Source: an uncultured Poribacteria bacterium (lineage in GTDB: Bacteria > Poribacteria > WGA-4E > WGA-3G). Taken from it: a stretch of DNA of 64,000 nucleotides. Shown one piece after another: positions 28,586-38,038 of the stretch. The stretch is taken from the NCBI GenBank assembly GCA_951812525.1, contig OX638316.1:124001-188000 (forward strand), given 5' to 3'. Under the pieces are notes generated by a model that was not told the DNA's origin, ran no database searches, and saw nothing but the letters and a program-made list of their open reading frames with translations. The number at the start of each line of letters is the position of its first letter. The stretch's first letter is position 1. The translations under genes were made by a program, and so were the position numbers.

Positions 28586-28817
28586 GTCGCCGGAGTTCCC
28601 TCCTACACAGGAAGTGTCGGGAATCGGAGTTCCTTCCTACAGCAGAAGGAAATGCCCTGCTACATTATCGATTCTTGCTTGTATACTATAGGAAAAAGTG
28701 TTAAAATACAACTAACTTCCGGTTTGGCGATTGGCAATTGGCAGTTGGACAGCGTCGCGAAATGTAAATCTAAGACGAATTGTGCTTTAGGAGCGTAAGT
28801 TGGAGATCGCTTCTACA
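28586..28817. repeat. Second cluster of dispersed palindromic repeats
   Basis: Copies of the GTCGG-loop-TCCTACA repeat lie at 28586-28610 and 28616-28643, a GGCAATTGGCAGTTGG stretch at 28730-28747, and the longer TTTAGGAGCG...TTGGAGATCGCTTCTACAG variant at 28785-28818. All have counterparts in the 5122-5323 cluster. The cluster fills most of the 309-base gap between divergent genes and supplies the sequence just before the hydantoinase start. No gene is seen in the gap. Confidence 0.7.
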
Positions 28818-28836
28818 GCAAAGACACCTTGTGGAT

Positions 28837-30432
28837 ATGAATACGGACCCTATCAAATTAGAACTTTACAAGAATATGCTAACCTCGGTTGCAGAGGAGA
28901 TGGGTGTAACGCTGCGACGCACGGCATTTTCACCGAATATCAAGGAACGACTCGATTTTTCGTGTGCTGTGTTTGATGGCACGGGTAAGATGGTTGCACA
29001 AGCTGCGCATATTCCGGTGCACCTCGGCTCAATGCCCCTATCGGTCCTCGCTGCGATTGCGCACACCGAAATGGTACCGGGTGACATGATTGCCCTCAAC
29101 GATCCATACCGCGGTGGCACTCACCTTCCAGATATTACACTTGTCGCGCCCGTTTTTTCAAATGACGGAGAGAAAGGCGCAAAAAGTCGTCCTATTTTCT
29201 TTGTTGCGAACCGCGCGCATCACGCAGATGTAGGAGGTATGAGTCCGGGTTCAATGCCGATTGCAACAAGCGTAATCCAAGAAGGCATTCGTATTCCACC
29301 CGTCAAACTCATGCAAGGCGGCGAACTGAATACCGATCTTTGGGAATTAATTCTCGCGAATGTGCGTACCCCCGAAGAACGTCGCGGCGATATAGAGGCG
29401 CAACTCGCCGCCAACCGCGTCGGCGAACGTCGTTTGCAAGAAATGGCAGCCAAATATGGAGACGCAGAAATTACTGCCTACATGGCGGAATTGCGTGCCT
29501 ACGCGAGTCGAATGGTACGTGCCCGAATACGGGAAATTCCAGATGGACGCTACGTATACAGTGATGTGCTTGATAACGATGGTATTATCGATGAACCGAT
29601 TGAAATTCGGGTCGCAATTGAGATTGAAGGGGACACAGCAGTGGTCGATTTTACTGGAACAGCCCCGCAAGCCCGCGGATCCGTCAATGCGATCTACGCT
29701 ATCACACTTTCGGCGGTCTTTTACACCTTCCGATGCATCGCAGGTGCGGATGTCCCGGCTAACGCCGGGTGTTTAGAGCCGATTCAGGTCATTGCGCCAG
29801 AGGGGAGCGTTGTGAACGCCAAGTTTCCGGCGGCGGTTGCGGGTGGAAACGTCGAAACATCACAGCGTATTGTTGATGTCCTACTCGGAGCCTTGGCACA
29901 GGCTTGCCCAGACCAGATCCCTGCGGCAAGTTCTGGGACCATGAACAACCTGACAATCGGAGGTTATGATGTCTCACGGGGTAAGGAATTTACCTATTAT
30001 GAAACCATTGCGGGTGGGATGGGAGCGCGTCCGAATTCAGACGGAATTGATGCCATCCATACACACATGACCAATACGATGAACACGCCTATAGAGGCAA
30101 TCGAGACGAACTATCCGATGCAGGTGGTAGCCTACGGAATTCGACGCGGAACTGGGGGTGCGGGTAAGTTTCGCGGCGGTGCGGGGGTTGTTCGAGCACT
30201 ACAGATACTGACAGCTGCCGAGGTCACTATCCTTTCAGAACGCCGAAAGCGAGGTCCGTATGGTTTGCGAGGGGGTGCGGCGGGGCAGCCGGGACGCAAC
30301 GTGCTTATCTCTGATGGGGAGGAACATCCGTTAGCGGGTAAGGTGTCTATTTCTACGCATGAAGGCGATATTATTCGGATAGAGACACCTGGTGGTGGTG
30401 GATACACGAACAAGGGAACAGCGAACCGCTGA
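28837..30432 (+). CDS. Hydantoinase B/oxoprolinase-type subunit
   Basis: A 531-residue protein of the HyuB family, one half of ATP-dependent N-methylhydantoinase, 5-oxoprolinase or acetone-carboxylase-like enzymes. Family landmarks are [38 protein letters not shown] and a C-terminal [10 protein letters not shown]-like [13 protein letters not shown] followed by RGGAAGQPG. The ATG at 28837 is chosen because the 19 upstream in-frame codons come from the dispersed repeat. The HyuA partner is not adjacent, so it must be elsewhere or this subunit acts alone. The substrate cannot be predicted. Confidence 0.88.
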   Translation: MNTDPIKLELYKNMLTSVAEEMGVTLRRTAFSPNIKERLDFSCAVFDGTGKMVAQAAHIPVHLGSMPLSVLAAIAHTEMVPGDMIALNDPYRGGTHLPDITLVAPVFSNDGEKGAKSRPIFFVANRAHHADVGGMSPGSMPIATSVIQEGIRIPPVKLMQGGELNTDLWELILANVRTPEERRGDIEAQLAANRVGERRLQEMAAKYGDAEITAYMAELRAYASRMVRARIREIPDGRYVYSDVLDNDGIIDEPIEIRVAIEIEGDTAVVDFTGTAPQARGSVNAIYAITLSAVFYTFRCIAGADVPANAGCLEPIQVIAPEGSVVNAKFPAAVAGGNVETSQRIVDVLLGALAQACPDQIPAASSGTMNNLTIGGYDVSRGKEFTYYETIAGGMGARPNSDGIDAIHTHMTNTMNTPIEAIETNYPMQVVAYGIRRGTGGAGKFRGGAGVVRALQILTAAEVTILSERRKRGPYGLRGGAAGQPGRNVLISDGEEHPLAGKVSISTHEGDIIRIETPGGGGYTNKGTANR

Positions 30433-30443
30433 CACATTATTCC

Positions 30444-30566
30444 CTACAGAGGCATCTTCGCTCGTACCGTCATTACATCAGCTGTGAAGTTTTCGCCAGG
30501 CATCTCAATCACTCGATTGGATACATCTACTTCTTCAATAAAGACTTGAGTTGAGAATAAGCCGGA
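30444..30566 (-). pseudogene. Possible coding remnant downstream of rnpB
   Basis: On the minus strand one frame, ending at TAG 30446-30444, reads IEEVDVSNRVIEMPGENF then TADVMTVRAKMPL. The wording looks protein-like (EMPGEN recalls the MPGDN of EF-Tu domain 3) but it runs directly out of the RNase P RNA 3' end with no start or ribosome site. It may be the tail of a displaced gene or chance. Low certainty. Confidence 0.2.
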
Positions 30567-30901
30567 TTCTGTATGCGATGATCATTCATCTGGGATGGAT
30601 GTCACCATCCACCTCAAGCGGTTACCTGGGGACGAGGCGGGCAACCTGTATATGTCCCACATTTACCTTGCTCCAGATGGGGTTTACCAAGCTCCATAAG
30701 TCACCTTATGGACTGGTGCGCTTTTACCGCACCGTTTCACCTGTACAACGTTTTGAGGCGTTGTAGTCTACTTTCTGTTGCACTTTCCATAGCGTCGCCG
30801 CTCCTGGGGGTTACCCAGCATCCTGCCCTGCGGAGTCCGGACTTTCCTCATCCCGATTGTAAAACTACATTCGGGACGCGATCATCTACTCAACTCAAGC
30901 C
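30543..30901 (-). ncRNA. rnpB: RNase P RNA (bacterial type A-like)
   Basis: The catalytic RNA of RNase P, which matures tRNA 5' ends. On the minus strand, GAGGAAAGTCCGGACTC (30849-30833 region) is the conserved 5' P4 segment, and ACAGAATCCGGCTTA (near 30572-30558) is the conserved 3' segment. CTTGAGTTGAG at the 5' end pairs perfectly with CTCAACTCAAG at the 3' end, forming an 11-bp P1 that fixes both boundaries, about 359 bases. A promoter fits exactly upstream. Confidence 0.95.
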
Positions 30902-30906
30902 TTTCT

Positions 30907-30935
30907 ATTATACCCGATCGGGTAGCTTAAAGCAA
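30907..30935 (-). promoter_or_regulatory. rnpB promoter
   Basis: Minus strand TTGCTT (30935-30930), 17-base spacer, TATAAT (30912-30907), giving a start at about 30900, where the P1 stem begins. A perfect 12-base palindrome, ACCCGATCGGGT, overlaps the spacer next to the -10 box (30912-30923). Confidence 0.8.
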
Positions 30936-31017
30936 TAAAATCGGGTAGTTGGCAGTTAATAGTTGACAGTTGTTAGGATTGGTGAGGTACAGAAACTACG
31001 ACGGATTGGACGTGCAG

Positions 31018-31052
31018 TGTTGGGTTTCGCTGCGCTCTACCCAACCTACGAG
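31018..31052. repeat. Dispersed hairpin repeat (GTTGGGTTTCGCTGCG type)
   Basis: GTTGGGT (31019-31025) and ACCCAAC (31039-31045) flank TTCGCTGCGCTCT, giving a seven-base stem, then CTACG. This resembles a widely seen intergenic repeat; a related GCGAAACCCAA/TTGGGTTTCGC hairpin lies at 49200-49242. No gene lies in the 30902-31124 gap. Confidence 0.45.
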
Positions 31053-31072
31053 CATTTGGCGGTCAGATGTGC

Positions 31073-31102
31073 AAAAAAAGAGGCGCGGTTGGAAACCGCG
31101 CC
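31073..31102 (-). terminator. Rho-independent terminator of the nrdJ transcript
   Basis: Minus strand GGCGCGGTT-TCC-AACCGCGCC (31102-31082), followed by TCTTTTTTT. The stem is nine perfect GC-rich pairs and lies 22 bases past the nrdJ stop. Confidence 0.88.
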
Positions 31103-31124
31103 TACAATCTGTTGGAACAAGAAA

Positions 31125-34100
31125 TTAGGAACATCCACTGGTTGCGCCACAATTTGCACAGCGATAGCAGACACCGCTTCTTACCATAAGGGCACCGCAT
31201 TCAAGACACGGGGGTGCATCCGCATGCTGGAGAACAACCTGTTTCTCACGGGCGATCAAAGAATCCGTTTCGCCGTTGCTTCCATGTCCAAACGGATGGA
31301 GTTCCTCAGGTGGCACCATCTGCTCGTCAAACTCCACTACAGCATCAGTATCTTGCGACTCCTCAGCGAGAAATTCCGTGCCAAGCCAACGGAAAATATA
31401 GTCCATAATCGACTTCGCCATCGGGATGTCGGGATTATTAGTGAAACCGGACGGCTCAAATCGGACATGACTGAATTTATTAACGAGCGACTCCAATGGC
31501 ACGCCGTACTGTAAAGCAACAGAGGTAAGGATTGCTACAGCATCCATTAAGCCAGAAATGACAGACCCTTCCTTATTCATGCGGAGGAAGACTTCTCCAG
31601 GGCTACCATCTTCAAAAAGCCCGACGTGGATATAACCTTCATGACCACCGATACTAAATTTGTGAGCAACAGCGGGCCGCTTATCTGGCAAACGTCGCCT
31701 GACAGGATGGTCAAGAGACACATCTCCCGAATCCTGTAATGCGACATCGGCAGTCTCGGCTTCTGAATCCTCTTGGCTACGGGTGGAAAGAGGTTGGCTG
31801 CCTTTGCTACCGTCGCGATAAACGGCAAGACATTTGACACCGCGCCGCCACGCTTCGACATATAAGGTTTTGATCTCATCTATCGTTGCATCGTGGGGGA
31901 CGTTAACGGTCTTCGAAATGGCACCAGAGATAAAGGGTTGTACCGCTGCCATCAATTTCAGCGGTCCCATGTGATTTATATAACGCGTTCCGTGCTTACC
32001 GCATTGAACAGCGCAATCGAAAACTGGGTAGTGCATCGGTGAGAGATGCGGTGCGCCCTCAACCGTCCCGGTGCCACAGATGACCTCTTCAGCGGTATTA
32101 ATTTCGTCTTCATCAAATCCGAGTGTAGCGAGCAGATTAAAACTGGGGTCTGCGGACGCTTCCTCAGTTATGCCCAACCGCTCAAGGCACTCTGCGCCGA
32201 GAAAACCGGGGGCAAAAGCGAGGTTTAAGTCAAATGCGCTGGGTAACGTCTCAGCGACCCGAGCAATATCTTCCTGCGTGAAGCCTTTCCGCTTCAGCGT
32301 CTCAGGATTGATGTGGGGTGTTCCGGCAAAGGTCCCCGTTCCCACCAGATAGGTAATAATCGCCTCTGTCTGCTGGAGGGTGTAACCGAGGTTATGTAGG
32401 GCATCGCGGACACTCTGATTGACGATCTTCATGTATCCGCCGCCTGCCAACTTCTTGAACTTGACGAGCGCAAACTCTGGTTCAACTCCTGTTGTATCAC
32501 AGTCCATCAGGAAGGAGATAGTTCCTGTCGGTGCGATGACACTAATTTGGGAATTCCGATAGCCCCACTGCTCTCCCTTTTCAAGACAGACATCCCAGTC
32601 TGCTTTCGCTGCATCCAAAAGATCCTGTGGACAGGTATCCGCATCAATCTCGTAAGCGGCATCGCGATGGAGTCCTATAACACCGAGCATGGAGTCTCGA
32701 TTGTTGGCATAGCCATCAAAAGCACCTACGCTTTTAGCAATCTCTGCGCTGGTTTGATATCCACGTCCACTGAGGATAGCAGTAATAGCACCGGCATAAG
32801 CACAAGCTTGCGCGCTGTCATAGGGAATACCTAAACGCATTAAGAGTGCACCCAAGTTAGCATAGCCGAGTCCGAGCGGACGATATTCATAAGAACGTTG
32901 TGCTATATCCTTCGTTGGATACGAAGAGAGACTCACAATAATTTCCATCGCAGTGATAAACACACGAACAGTAGCGCGGAAACCGTCAATATCAAAACTA
33001 TCATCATCTTTCAAGAATTTGGCGAGGTTAATGCTGGCGAGGTTGCAAGCGGAATCATCTAAAAAGAGGTATTCACTGCACGGGTTACTCGCGTTAATTC
33101 TACCCGTGTTTTTACAGGTATGCCACTTCTGAATTGTGCTGTCAAATTGAACACCGGGATCTGCGCATGCCCATGCAGCGTAGGCAACCTTCTCCATCAA
33201 CGTTCTGGCATCATACTCATCGGCAACTTCACCGCTTGTGCGATAGGTAGTTTTCCACGAATCCCCCTGCAGGTAAGCATTCATGAAATCATCTGGAATC
33301 CGCACGGAGTTGTTGCTATTTTGTCCACTTACAGTACTATACGCTTCACCGTTGAAGTCAGCGGGGTATCCTGCGGCGATAAGCGCCTTTGCTTTATCCT
33401 CTTCCCTTAACTTCCAGTCAATATAGTCAGCAATTTCGGGGTGATCCATGTCAAGGATAACCATTTTGGCTGCGCGTCTTGTGGTGCCACCCGATTTAAT
33501 ACTGCCTGCCCATCGATCAAAACCTTCAAGGAAAGAGAGGACGCCTGAACTTTCACCACCGCCGGAGAGGAGCTCACCCTTTGCACGTACTTGACTAAAA
33601 TTAGAACCTGTACCGCTGCCGTACTTAAAGAGGCGCACCTCGGATCTCTGGAGCTCCAACATAGAGTCCAGAGAATCATCAACGCTCTGAATAAAGCAGG
33701 CAGAATTTTGAGGATGTTGATACGCATTGGTCGTGACTTTGACCTCTTCTGCGTCTTCATCCCAATAGTAGTTTCCACCGCCGCCCTCAATACCGTATTC
33801 ATGCCACAGACCACAGTTAAACCAGACAGGTGAGTTAAAGGCACCACGTTGTGCAATAAGAATGTGCGTCAATTCCATCTCAAATGTCTGAGCGTCTTCC
33901 GGGCTTGCAAAATAACCGCCGAATTCCTCTCCTGCCCGGCGGAGCGTGCGCGCCACACGGGTGACCAACTGACGAGCACTATCTTCGGAATCTTCGTCCG
34001 TGCCAGTGACACCAGCCTTCCGGAAATATTTTGATGCTGCTATATCGGTTGCGAGCTGCGTCCAGTTGACTGGGACTTCAACCTGCTCTTGTTTAAAGAT

Positions 34101-34280
34101 GGTATCGCCTTTCTCATTATAGATGACTGCGTCTCGACGTTCCCACTCCAACAAGTCATAGGGATGAACACCAGGGGTTGTAAAATGGGGTGTGAAAGTG
34201 AGTCCTGTCCGATCACTCTTGCCAGAATGCTTCGGAGCTACTGCTTCTTCCTCAACCTCTTTAGGATTATCGACTGCCAT
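31125..34280 (-). CDS. nrdJ: Adenosylcobalamin-dependent (class II) ribonucleotide reductase
   Basis: A 1051-residue reductase that makes deoxyribonucleotides without needing oxygen. The alpha-barrel core shows NSPVWFNCGL, SGTGSNFSQVRAKGE-like GSGTGSNFSQVRAKGE, NPCSEY with the active-site region, and APTGTISFLMDCDTTGVEP. The C-terminal extension carries a four-Cys zinc ribbon (CLECGA, then CYRCANCG) found in long NrdJ proteins. GAGG precedes the ATG by eight bases. tyrS is 105 bases upstream on the same strand. No cobalamin riboswitch is seen before it. The conserved catalytic regions are intact. Confidence 0.95.
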   Translation of the reverse strand: MAVDNPKEVEEEAVAPKHSGKSDRTGLTFTPHFTTPGVHPYDLLEWERRDAVIYNEKGDTIFKQEQVEVPVNWTQLATDIAASKYFRKAGVTGTDEDSEDSARQLVTRVARTLRRAGEEFGGYFASPEDAQTFEMELTHILIAQRGAFNSPVWFNCGLWHEYGIEGGGGNYYWDEDAEEVKVTTNAYQHPQNSACFIQSVDDSLDSMLELQRSEVRLFKYGSGTGSNFSQVRAKGELLSGGGESSGVLSFLEGFDRWAGSIKSGGTTRRAAKMVILDMDHPEIADYIDWKLREEDKAKALIAAGYPADFNGEAYSTVSGQNSNNSVRIPDDFMNAYLQGDSWKTTYRTSGEVADEYDARTLMEKVAYAAWACADPGVQFDSTIQKWHTCKNTGRINASNPCSEYLFLDDSACNLASINLAKFLKDDDSFDIDGFRATVRVFITAMEIIVSLSSYPTKDIAQRSYEYRPLGLGYANLGALLMRLGIPYDSAQACAYAGAITAILSGRGYQTSAEIAKSVGAFDGYANNRDSMLGVIGLHRDAAYEIDADTCPQDLLDAAKADWDVCLEKGEQWGYRNSQISVIAPTGTISFLMDCDTTGVEPEFALVKFKKLAGGGYMKIVNQSVRDALHNLGYTLQQTEAIITYLVGTGTFAGTPHINPETLKRKGFTQEDIARVAETLPSAFDLNLAFAPGFLGAECLERLGITEEASADPSFNLLATLGFDEDEINTAEEVICGTGTVEGAPHLSPMHYPVFDCAVQCGKHGTRYINHMGPLKLMAAVQPFISGAISKTVNVPHDATIDEIKTLYVEAWRRGVKCLAVYRDGSKGSQPLSTRSQEDSEAETADVALQDSGDVSLDHPVRRRLPDKRPAVAHKFSIGGHEGYIHVGLFEDGSPGEVFLRMNKEGSVISGLMDAVAILTSVALQYGVPLESLVNKFSHVRFEPSGFTNNPDIPMAKSIMDYIFRWLGTEFLAEESQDTDAVVEFDEQMVPPEELHPFGHGSNGETDSLIAREKQVVLQHADAPPCLECGALMVRSGVCYRCANCGATSGCS

Positions 34281-34384
34281 ATTTACCTCGCTTCGGTTAT
34301 CAATGCGTTCGGAAACCCACCAATAATACCGGTTATGATGATATGCGCTTCAAAGTGCGCTTATAAAGATCTATCCAGTTATAA

Positions 34385-35659
34385 TTAATTTTCTTTAAGA
34401 ACAATCCTATGATACCGTTTTTTTCCAGCGCGGAGCATCAGAGCATCCGCCTCAAGCAGATCAGCATTGACGAGCATATCTATTGCACGGTACTGTTTTT
34501 CGTTGATGTAGGCACCGCCCTGCTGAACGAGCCGTCGCGCTTCGCTGCGCGAATTCGCCAACCCAACTTCATGGAACAACTCCATGATCGGAATACCACT
34601 CTCAAGTCGCTGAGCAATGATAGCTGAAGTAGGCATTTCGACCGCATCAAGGTTCCCACCACCAAATGCGGCACGCGACGCTGCCCGCGCTTTGTCTGCC
34701 TCCGTTTTTCCGTGCGCAAGTTGCGTGACTTCATAAGCGAGGACTTCCTTTGCCTCTCGAATCGCTTCATCTTTTAAACTTCCGAGTCGCCGGATCTCAT
34801 CCATGGGAAGAAAGGTGAAATACGCTAAGAACCGAGAGACATCGCGGTCGTCGGTGTTAATCCAGTACTGATAAAATTCATAAGGTGATGTCCGCTGAGG
34901 ATCAAGCCAAACTGCTCCCCCTGCGGTTTTCCCCATCTTCGCGCCAGTCGCCGTAGTGAGCAGCGGGAAAGTGACTGCGTGTACTCGCTCGCCTTTGACG
35001 CGACGGACGAGATCCACCCCAGCAAGGATATTGCCCCACTGGTCGTCCCCACCCAGTTGGAGACGGCATCCGTATTCTTGAAAAAGACACAAATAATCGT
35101 ACGCTTGGAGCAGTTGATAGTTAAATTCGAGAAATGAGAGTCCAAGCTCACGTTCAAGGCGTTGCCGATATCCCTCGGCACGGATCATCTCATTAACTCG
35201 GAAGTGTTTACCGATATCGCGCAGAAATTCGATGTAATTTATAGAAAGTAGCCAATCAGCGTTGTTTAGGAACTTGCCTGCTTTAGCGGTAGTTTGCAAA
35301 TTATCAGCATTCACTCCGTTATCCAGATTTAGGTAGCGTTGCATCTGTGCGAGGATACCCTTACCGTTGGCTGTAATTTGTTCCTGCGACAACATGGGAC
35401 GCATTTCTGTCTTGTCAGTCGGATCACCTATCATTGTCGTGCCGCCACCAAGGATTGCGATAGGCTTATGTCCTGCGCGTTGCAGATGCGCCATCGCCAT
35501 TATGGGCACAAGACTCCCGACATGCAGACTCGATGCGGTTGGATCAAAGCCGACATAGTAGGTCACTTCCCCCTCAGATAGAAGATGTGCGACCTGTTCT
35601 GCATTCGTAGTCTGTTTGATAAAACCCCGCTCGTTGAGGGCTTCAAAGACGTTGTGCAT
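34385..35659 (-). CDS. tyrS: Tyrosyl-tRNA synthetase
   Basis: A 424-residue class I aminoacyl-tRNA synthetase charging tRNA-Tyr. The HIGH motif appears as HVGS in YVGFDPTASSLHVGS near residue 46, and the KMSKS motif as KMGKT; tyrosine-binding QAYDYLCLF and GGDDQWGNI are present. The C terminus is an S4-like RNA-binding domain (SRSEARRLVQQGGAYINEK). AGGAT precedes the ATG. A promoter lies at 35887-35915; no T-box features were found in the leader of about 220 bases. Confidence 0.97.
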   Translation of the reverse strand: MHNVFEALNERGFIKQTTNAEQVAHLLSEGEVTYYVGFDPTASSLHVGSLVPIMAMAHLQRAGHKPIAILGGGTTMIGDPTDKTEMRPMLSQEQITANGKGILAQMQRYLNLDNGVNADNLQTTAKAGKFLNNADWLLSINYIEFLRDIGKHFRVNEMIRAEGYRQRLERELGLSFLEFNYQLLQAYDYLCLFQEYGCRLQLGGDDQWGNILAGVDLVRRVKGERVHAVTFPLLTTATGAKMGKTAGGAVWLDPQRTSPYEFYQYWINTDDRDVSRFLAYFTFLPMDEIRRLGSLKDEAIREAKEVLAYEVTQLAHGKTEADKARAASRAAFGGGNLDAVEMPTSAIIAQRLESGIPIMELFHEVGLANSRSEARRLVQQGGAYINEKQYRAIDMLVNADLLEADALMLRAGKKRYHRIVLKEN

Positions 35660-35886
35660 TTCTTATCCTATTTTAGTTTTATTTGTTTATTTTTTATTTT
35701 ATAAGGAGTTCGGTAGGTGCTACTTACATCGCGATACTGAAAATCTACAAACTTTACCTTACAAGTGCGCCGTTTGCAGACCCAATACACAAGGGACACA
35801 ATCGGAAATTTGCTAGCAAATTTATGCTTACAATCTAATGCGGAAATTATGGAAATGATTTTTTGACGAAATATTCTTGATTAAAT

Positions 35887-35915
35887 ATTATAGAGAATTT
35901 TTGTATCCCTGACAA
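35887..35915 (-). promoter_or_regulatory. Promoter of tyrS (and possibly nrdJ)
   Basis: Minus strand TTGTCA (35915-35910), 17-base spacer, perfect TATAAT (35892-35887). The start near 35880 leaves a leader of about 220 bases before tyrS. Confidence 0.7.
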
Positions 35916-36117
35916 GTATTTTTTCAGATTTTTGACGTTTTTTAAACTTTTCAGGTTAATTAGAAACAAATTTAGCACACAAATACGCTTGTGTTGCAAT
36001 GGGTGATATCAATGCCTTCATAAGCTGCGTTTCAGATGCCAAAAGGGTTTATTCATATTTTGGGTTGATGCCGATCCCAAGATTGAAATCGGCATTGCAA
36101 ACTACATGAAAATATAT
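35916..36117. other. Non-coding gap between RraA-like gene and tyrS promoter
   Basis: No supported gene. AT-rich sequence with one small inverted repeat, GCCGAT/ATCGGC near 36069-36093, downstream of the RraA-like gene on its strand; it lacks a T tract, so terminator function is doubtful. Confidence 0.4.
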
Positions 36118-36852
36118 TTATTCCTCATCATCTTCTGCATAAGAATGTCCACCGAAGATTGCCCGGACCTGCTTCGCTGTCTTCGGACCTGAGAGCAACT
36201 GCCCAATCCGATCGCCCTCTTCTGCAATCAACGCCTTGACGTTGGTCAGCACGGCTTCGAGTTTGTCCCCTGGAAATTTGCACGCACCGTTTTCATCCAT
36301 GTGGATAATCTCACCGGGAGCGACATCCATACCTGCTATTGAGACTGGAACGTTGACGGCTTGAACCGCCATAGCACCGTGCCCAGGCGTGATACCGCTT
36401 AAGAGATACTGAAACTCCATGGGTCGGATCTCGTCAATATCACGCGAGGGACCGTTTGAGATGGCACCGAGACAACCGATTGCTTTCATTGCGGCTGTCA
36501 TATTGCCACCTGCTAAGCCGACTTTGTTCTCGAATTCAGGAGGAAATTTCTGCTCAAATGCCAGAATCGTTGGCTGCTTGGAAGCCCCTAACGCATCAAT
36601 AACATCCATAAAGGAGAGTTCGGAGTAGTTCGGATCGGGCACCCCGTAGACACACGTCACCGCATATCCAGCAATAGCACCGAGTTCAGGGTACATACAA
36701 CGGATAGTAGTATCGGTATACCAATTCTCCGTCCAAGGGTTGTAAAGTCCAAGGCAGAGCGGACTCGTGGGATACGTAGCGACCACATTTGTGATCGAGG
36801 GTGTATCATATTTTCGGAGTTCTGCCAACATTTCCTGTTCTGTTAATGCCAT
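36118..36852 (-). CDS. RraA-like family protein (aldolase/dimethylmenaquinone methyltransferase-like fold)
   Basis: A 244-residue protein of the RraA/HMG aldolase family. Typical features are LRKYDTPSITNVVATY at the N terminus, GGNMTAAMKAIGCLGAISNGPSRDIDEI around the metal and phosphate region, and the PGEIIHMDENGACKFP segment. Some members are class II 4-hydroxy-4-methyl-2-oxoglutarate/oxaloacetate lyases; others bind RNase E. No RNase E context exists here, and it follows an HpcH/HpaI aldolase 56 bases upstream, so a catabolic lyase role is more likely. AAGGA lies about ten bases before the ATG. The acidic DDEE tail is unremarkable. Confidence 0.82.
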   Translation of the reverse strand: MALTEQEMLAELRKYDTPSITNVVATYPTSPLCLGLYNPWTENWYTDTTIRCMYPELGAIAGYAVTCVYGVPDPNYSELSFMDVIDALGASKQPTILAFEQKFPPEFENKVGLAGGNMTAAMKAIGCLGAISNGPSRDIDEIRPMEFQYLLSGITPGHGAMAVQAVNVPVSIAGMDVAPGEIIHMDENGACKFPGDKLEAVLTNVKALIAEEGDRIGQLLSGPKTAKQVRAIFGGHSYAEDDEE

Positions 36853-36908
36853 AATGAAATTTCCTTTTTCGAGTGTTTAGACGCCGTAGCGATGCCAAGC
36901 GGGGATTG

Positions 36909-37787
36909 TTAGACAGGCATTGTCCTACCGGCGTACTCGCGTCCGATGCGCGCAGCCTCTTCGCCACCACCGGTAATTCGCACACCGGCATCAATGCTCT
37001 CCTTGATTGAATCAGGTGACGTGCTCTCCAAAAACTGAATACCAGCGGACTGACATGCGGCAAAGACGCGATTTCGAGCATCCTCTAATTCCTGTGGACG
37101 CGGACTGGGTGGGTTCATGTAGCCAAACGACATGCTCATATCCCCCGGTCCCCATTCGGCGAATGCGATCCCTGGAACCTGCGCCGTAATTTCAACGTTC
37201 GCCAACGCCCGTTTATTTTCAAATTTGAGTCCGAGTAGGAGTTCGCCCTTCGGATTTAGGGGCCAAGGATCGGCAACCTCAAGATATTCGTTAGCGGAAA
37301 TTCCCCAAATAGGTGCGGCGGAGCCTTGTCCTGCGGAGCCACGTCGTCCGACATCCAACTGCGTACCAACTCCGATTGCCTGGAACGGGTACCGGCACGC
37401 CTCAACAAATGCTTTGACAGCCTCTGGCGATTCAGCGTGGCAAAGCAGAAGACCGTGCACGCCACGTGCGAGGAGTTGCCGCATCTGCCAACCGTTGGCG
37501 CGAATCACATCTGCACTGATACCATCTACGGGTAATTCAACAATGACAGCAGGCGTTGCATGTCCGCTATTTGTGGGTCCTCCATCAAGGAGTCCACGCA
37601 TGAAACTGTCCAATCCAGCAAGATCGAAACTCCCGTGCTCCATGCCTACGTTGATATAGTCTGCCCAGGTTTTTGCCATGGCGCGGCCTGCGTCGTAGTT
37701 CAAATTCGCGCCTGTGTGACTGCCAGTGTAGAAGACAGTCAGGTCGTTTTCCAGTAATTCGATCGCTTTATTAATGCGTTTCGGCAT
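36909..37787 (-). CDS. HpcH/HpaI-family aldolase
   Basis: A 292-residue class II aldolase-like TIM barrel, related to 4-hydroxy-2-oxoheptanedioate aldolases that cleave hydroxy-oxo-acids to pyruvate or similar plus an aldehyde. Diagnostic segments are the MEHGSFDLAGLDSFMRG region and FAEWGPGDMSMSFGY, the family metal/substrate motif. The ATG at 37787 is chosen over an upstream start because AAGGAG lies eight bases before it. With the RraA-like gene it forms a two-gene unit, probably a short aldol-catabolic pathway. A consensus promoter is at 37880-37908. The exact substrate is unknown. Confidence 0.85.
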   Translation of the reverse strand: MPKRINKAIELLENDLTVFYTGSHTGANLNYDAGRAMAKTWADYINVGMEHGSFDLAGLDSFMRGLLDGGPTNSGHATPAVIVELPVDGISADVIRANGWQMRQLLARGVHGLLLCHAESPEAVKAFVEACRYPFQAIGVGTQLDVGRRGSAGQGSAAPIWGISANEYLEVADPWPLNPKGELLLGLKFENKRALANVEITAQVPGIAFAEWGPGDMSMSFGYMNPPSPRPQELEDARNRVFAACQSAGIQFLESTSPDSIKESIDAGVRITGGGEEAARIGREYAGRTMPV

Positions 37788-37879
37788 TCCGGTTCTCCTT
37801 CCAACGTACAATATATCCAACGTGCGATATATTAAAAAGGGTGGATCACTTCTGAGCCAATTTTCAAATTATAATCCGA

Positions 37880-37908
37880 ATTGTATCGGAAATGTAACAA
37901 TCTGTCAA
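37880..37908 (-). promoter_or_regulatory. Promoter of the aldolase/RraA-like pair
   Basis: Minus strand TTGACA (37908-37903), 17-base spacer, TACAAT (37885-37880). A near-consensus sigma-70 promoter in the 251-base divergent gap. Between it and the ATG is a small direct repeat (CCAACGTRC at 37801 and 37819). Confidence 0.75.
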
Positions 37909-37961
37909 AGATTTTTTTTAGGGAACCAGATGACTTGAAAAATAGAGAATTTTGAAATTTC

Positions 37962-37990
37962 TTGACAATCCTATCTGCTTAGGATAAATT
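37962..37990 (+). promoter_or_regulatory. Promoter of the dehydrogenase at 38039
   Basis: Plus strand TTGACA (37962-37967), 17-base spacer, TAAATT (37985-37990); start near 37997, about 40 bases before the GTG. Confidence 0.65.
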
Positions 37991-38038
37991 AAAAGCTTGG
38001 TTAGATATTAAAAATTTCTGCAAGGAGTTATCAATATC

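Noticed and set aside
28514-28798. Plus-strand frame of 94 codons before the hydantoinase gene
   Set aside because: It is made of dispersed repeats and has no ribosome site or family wording.
30963-31514. Open frame of 183 codons on the plus strand
   Set aside because: It crosses the nrdJ terminator and runs antisense to the nrdJ 3' end; the protein has no recognisable pattern.
34281-34384. Cobalamin riboswitch or NrdR boxes before nrdJ
   Set aside because: Expected for a B12-dependent reductase, but the 105-base gap is too short for a cobalamin riboswitch and has no ACACWATATWTTGTGT-like boxes.
35660-35880. T-box or other tRNA-sensing leader before tyrS
   Set aside because: The leader of about 220 bases is long enough, but no T-box sequence, specifier stem or terminator/antiterminator pair was found.
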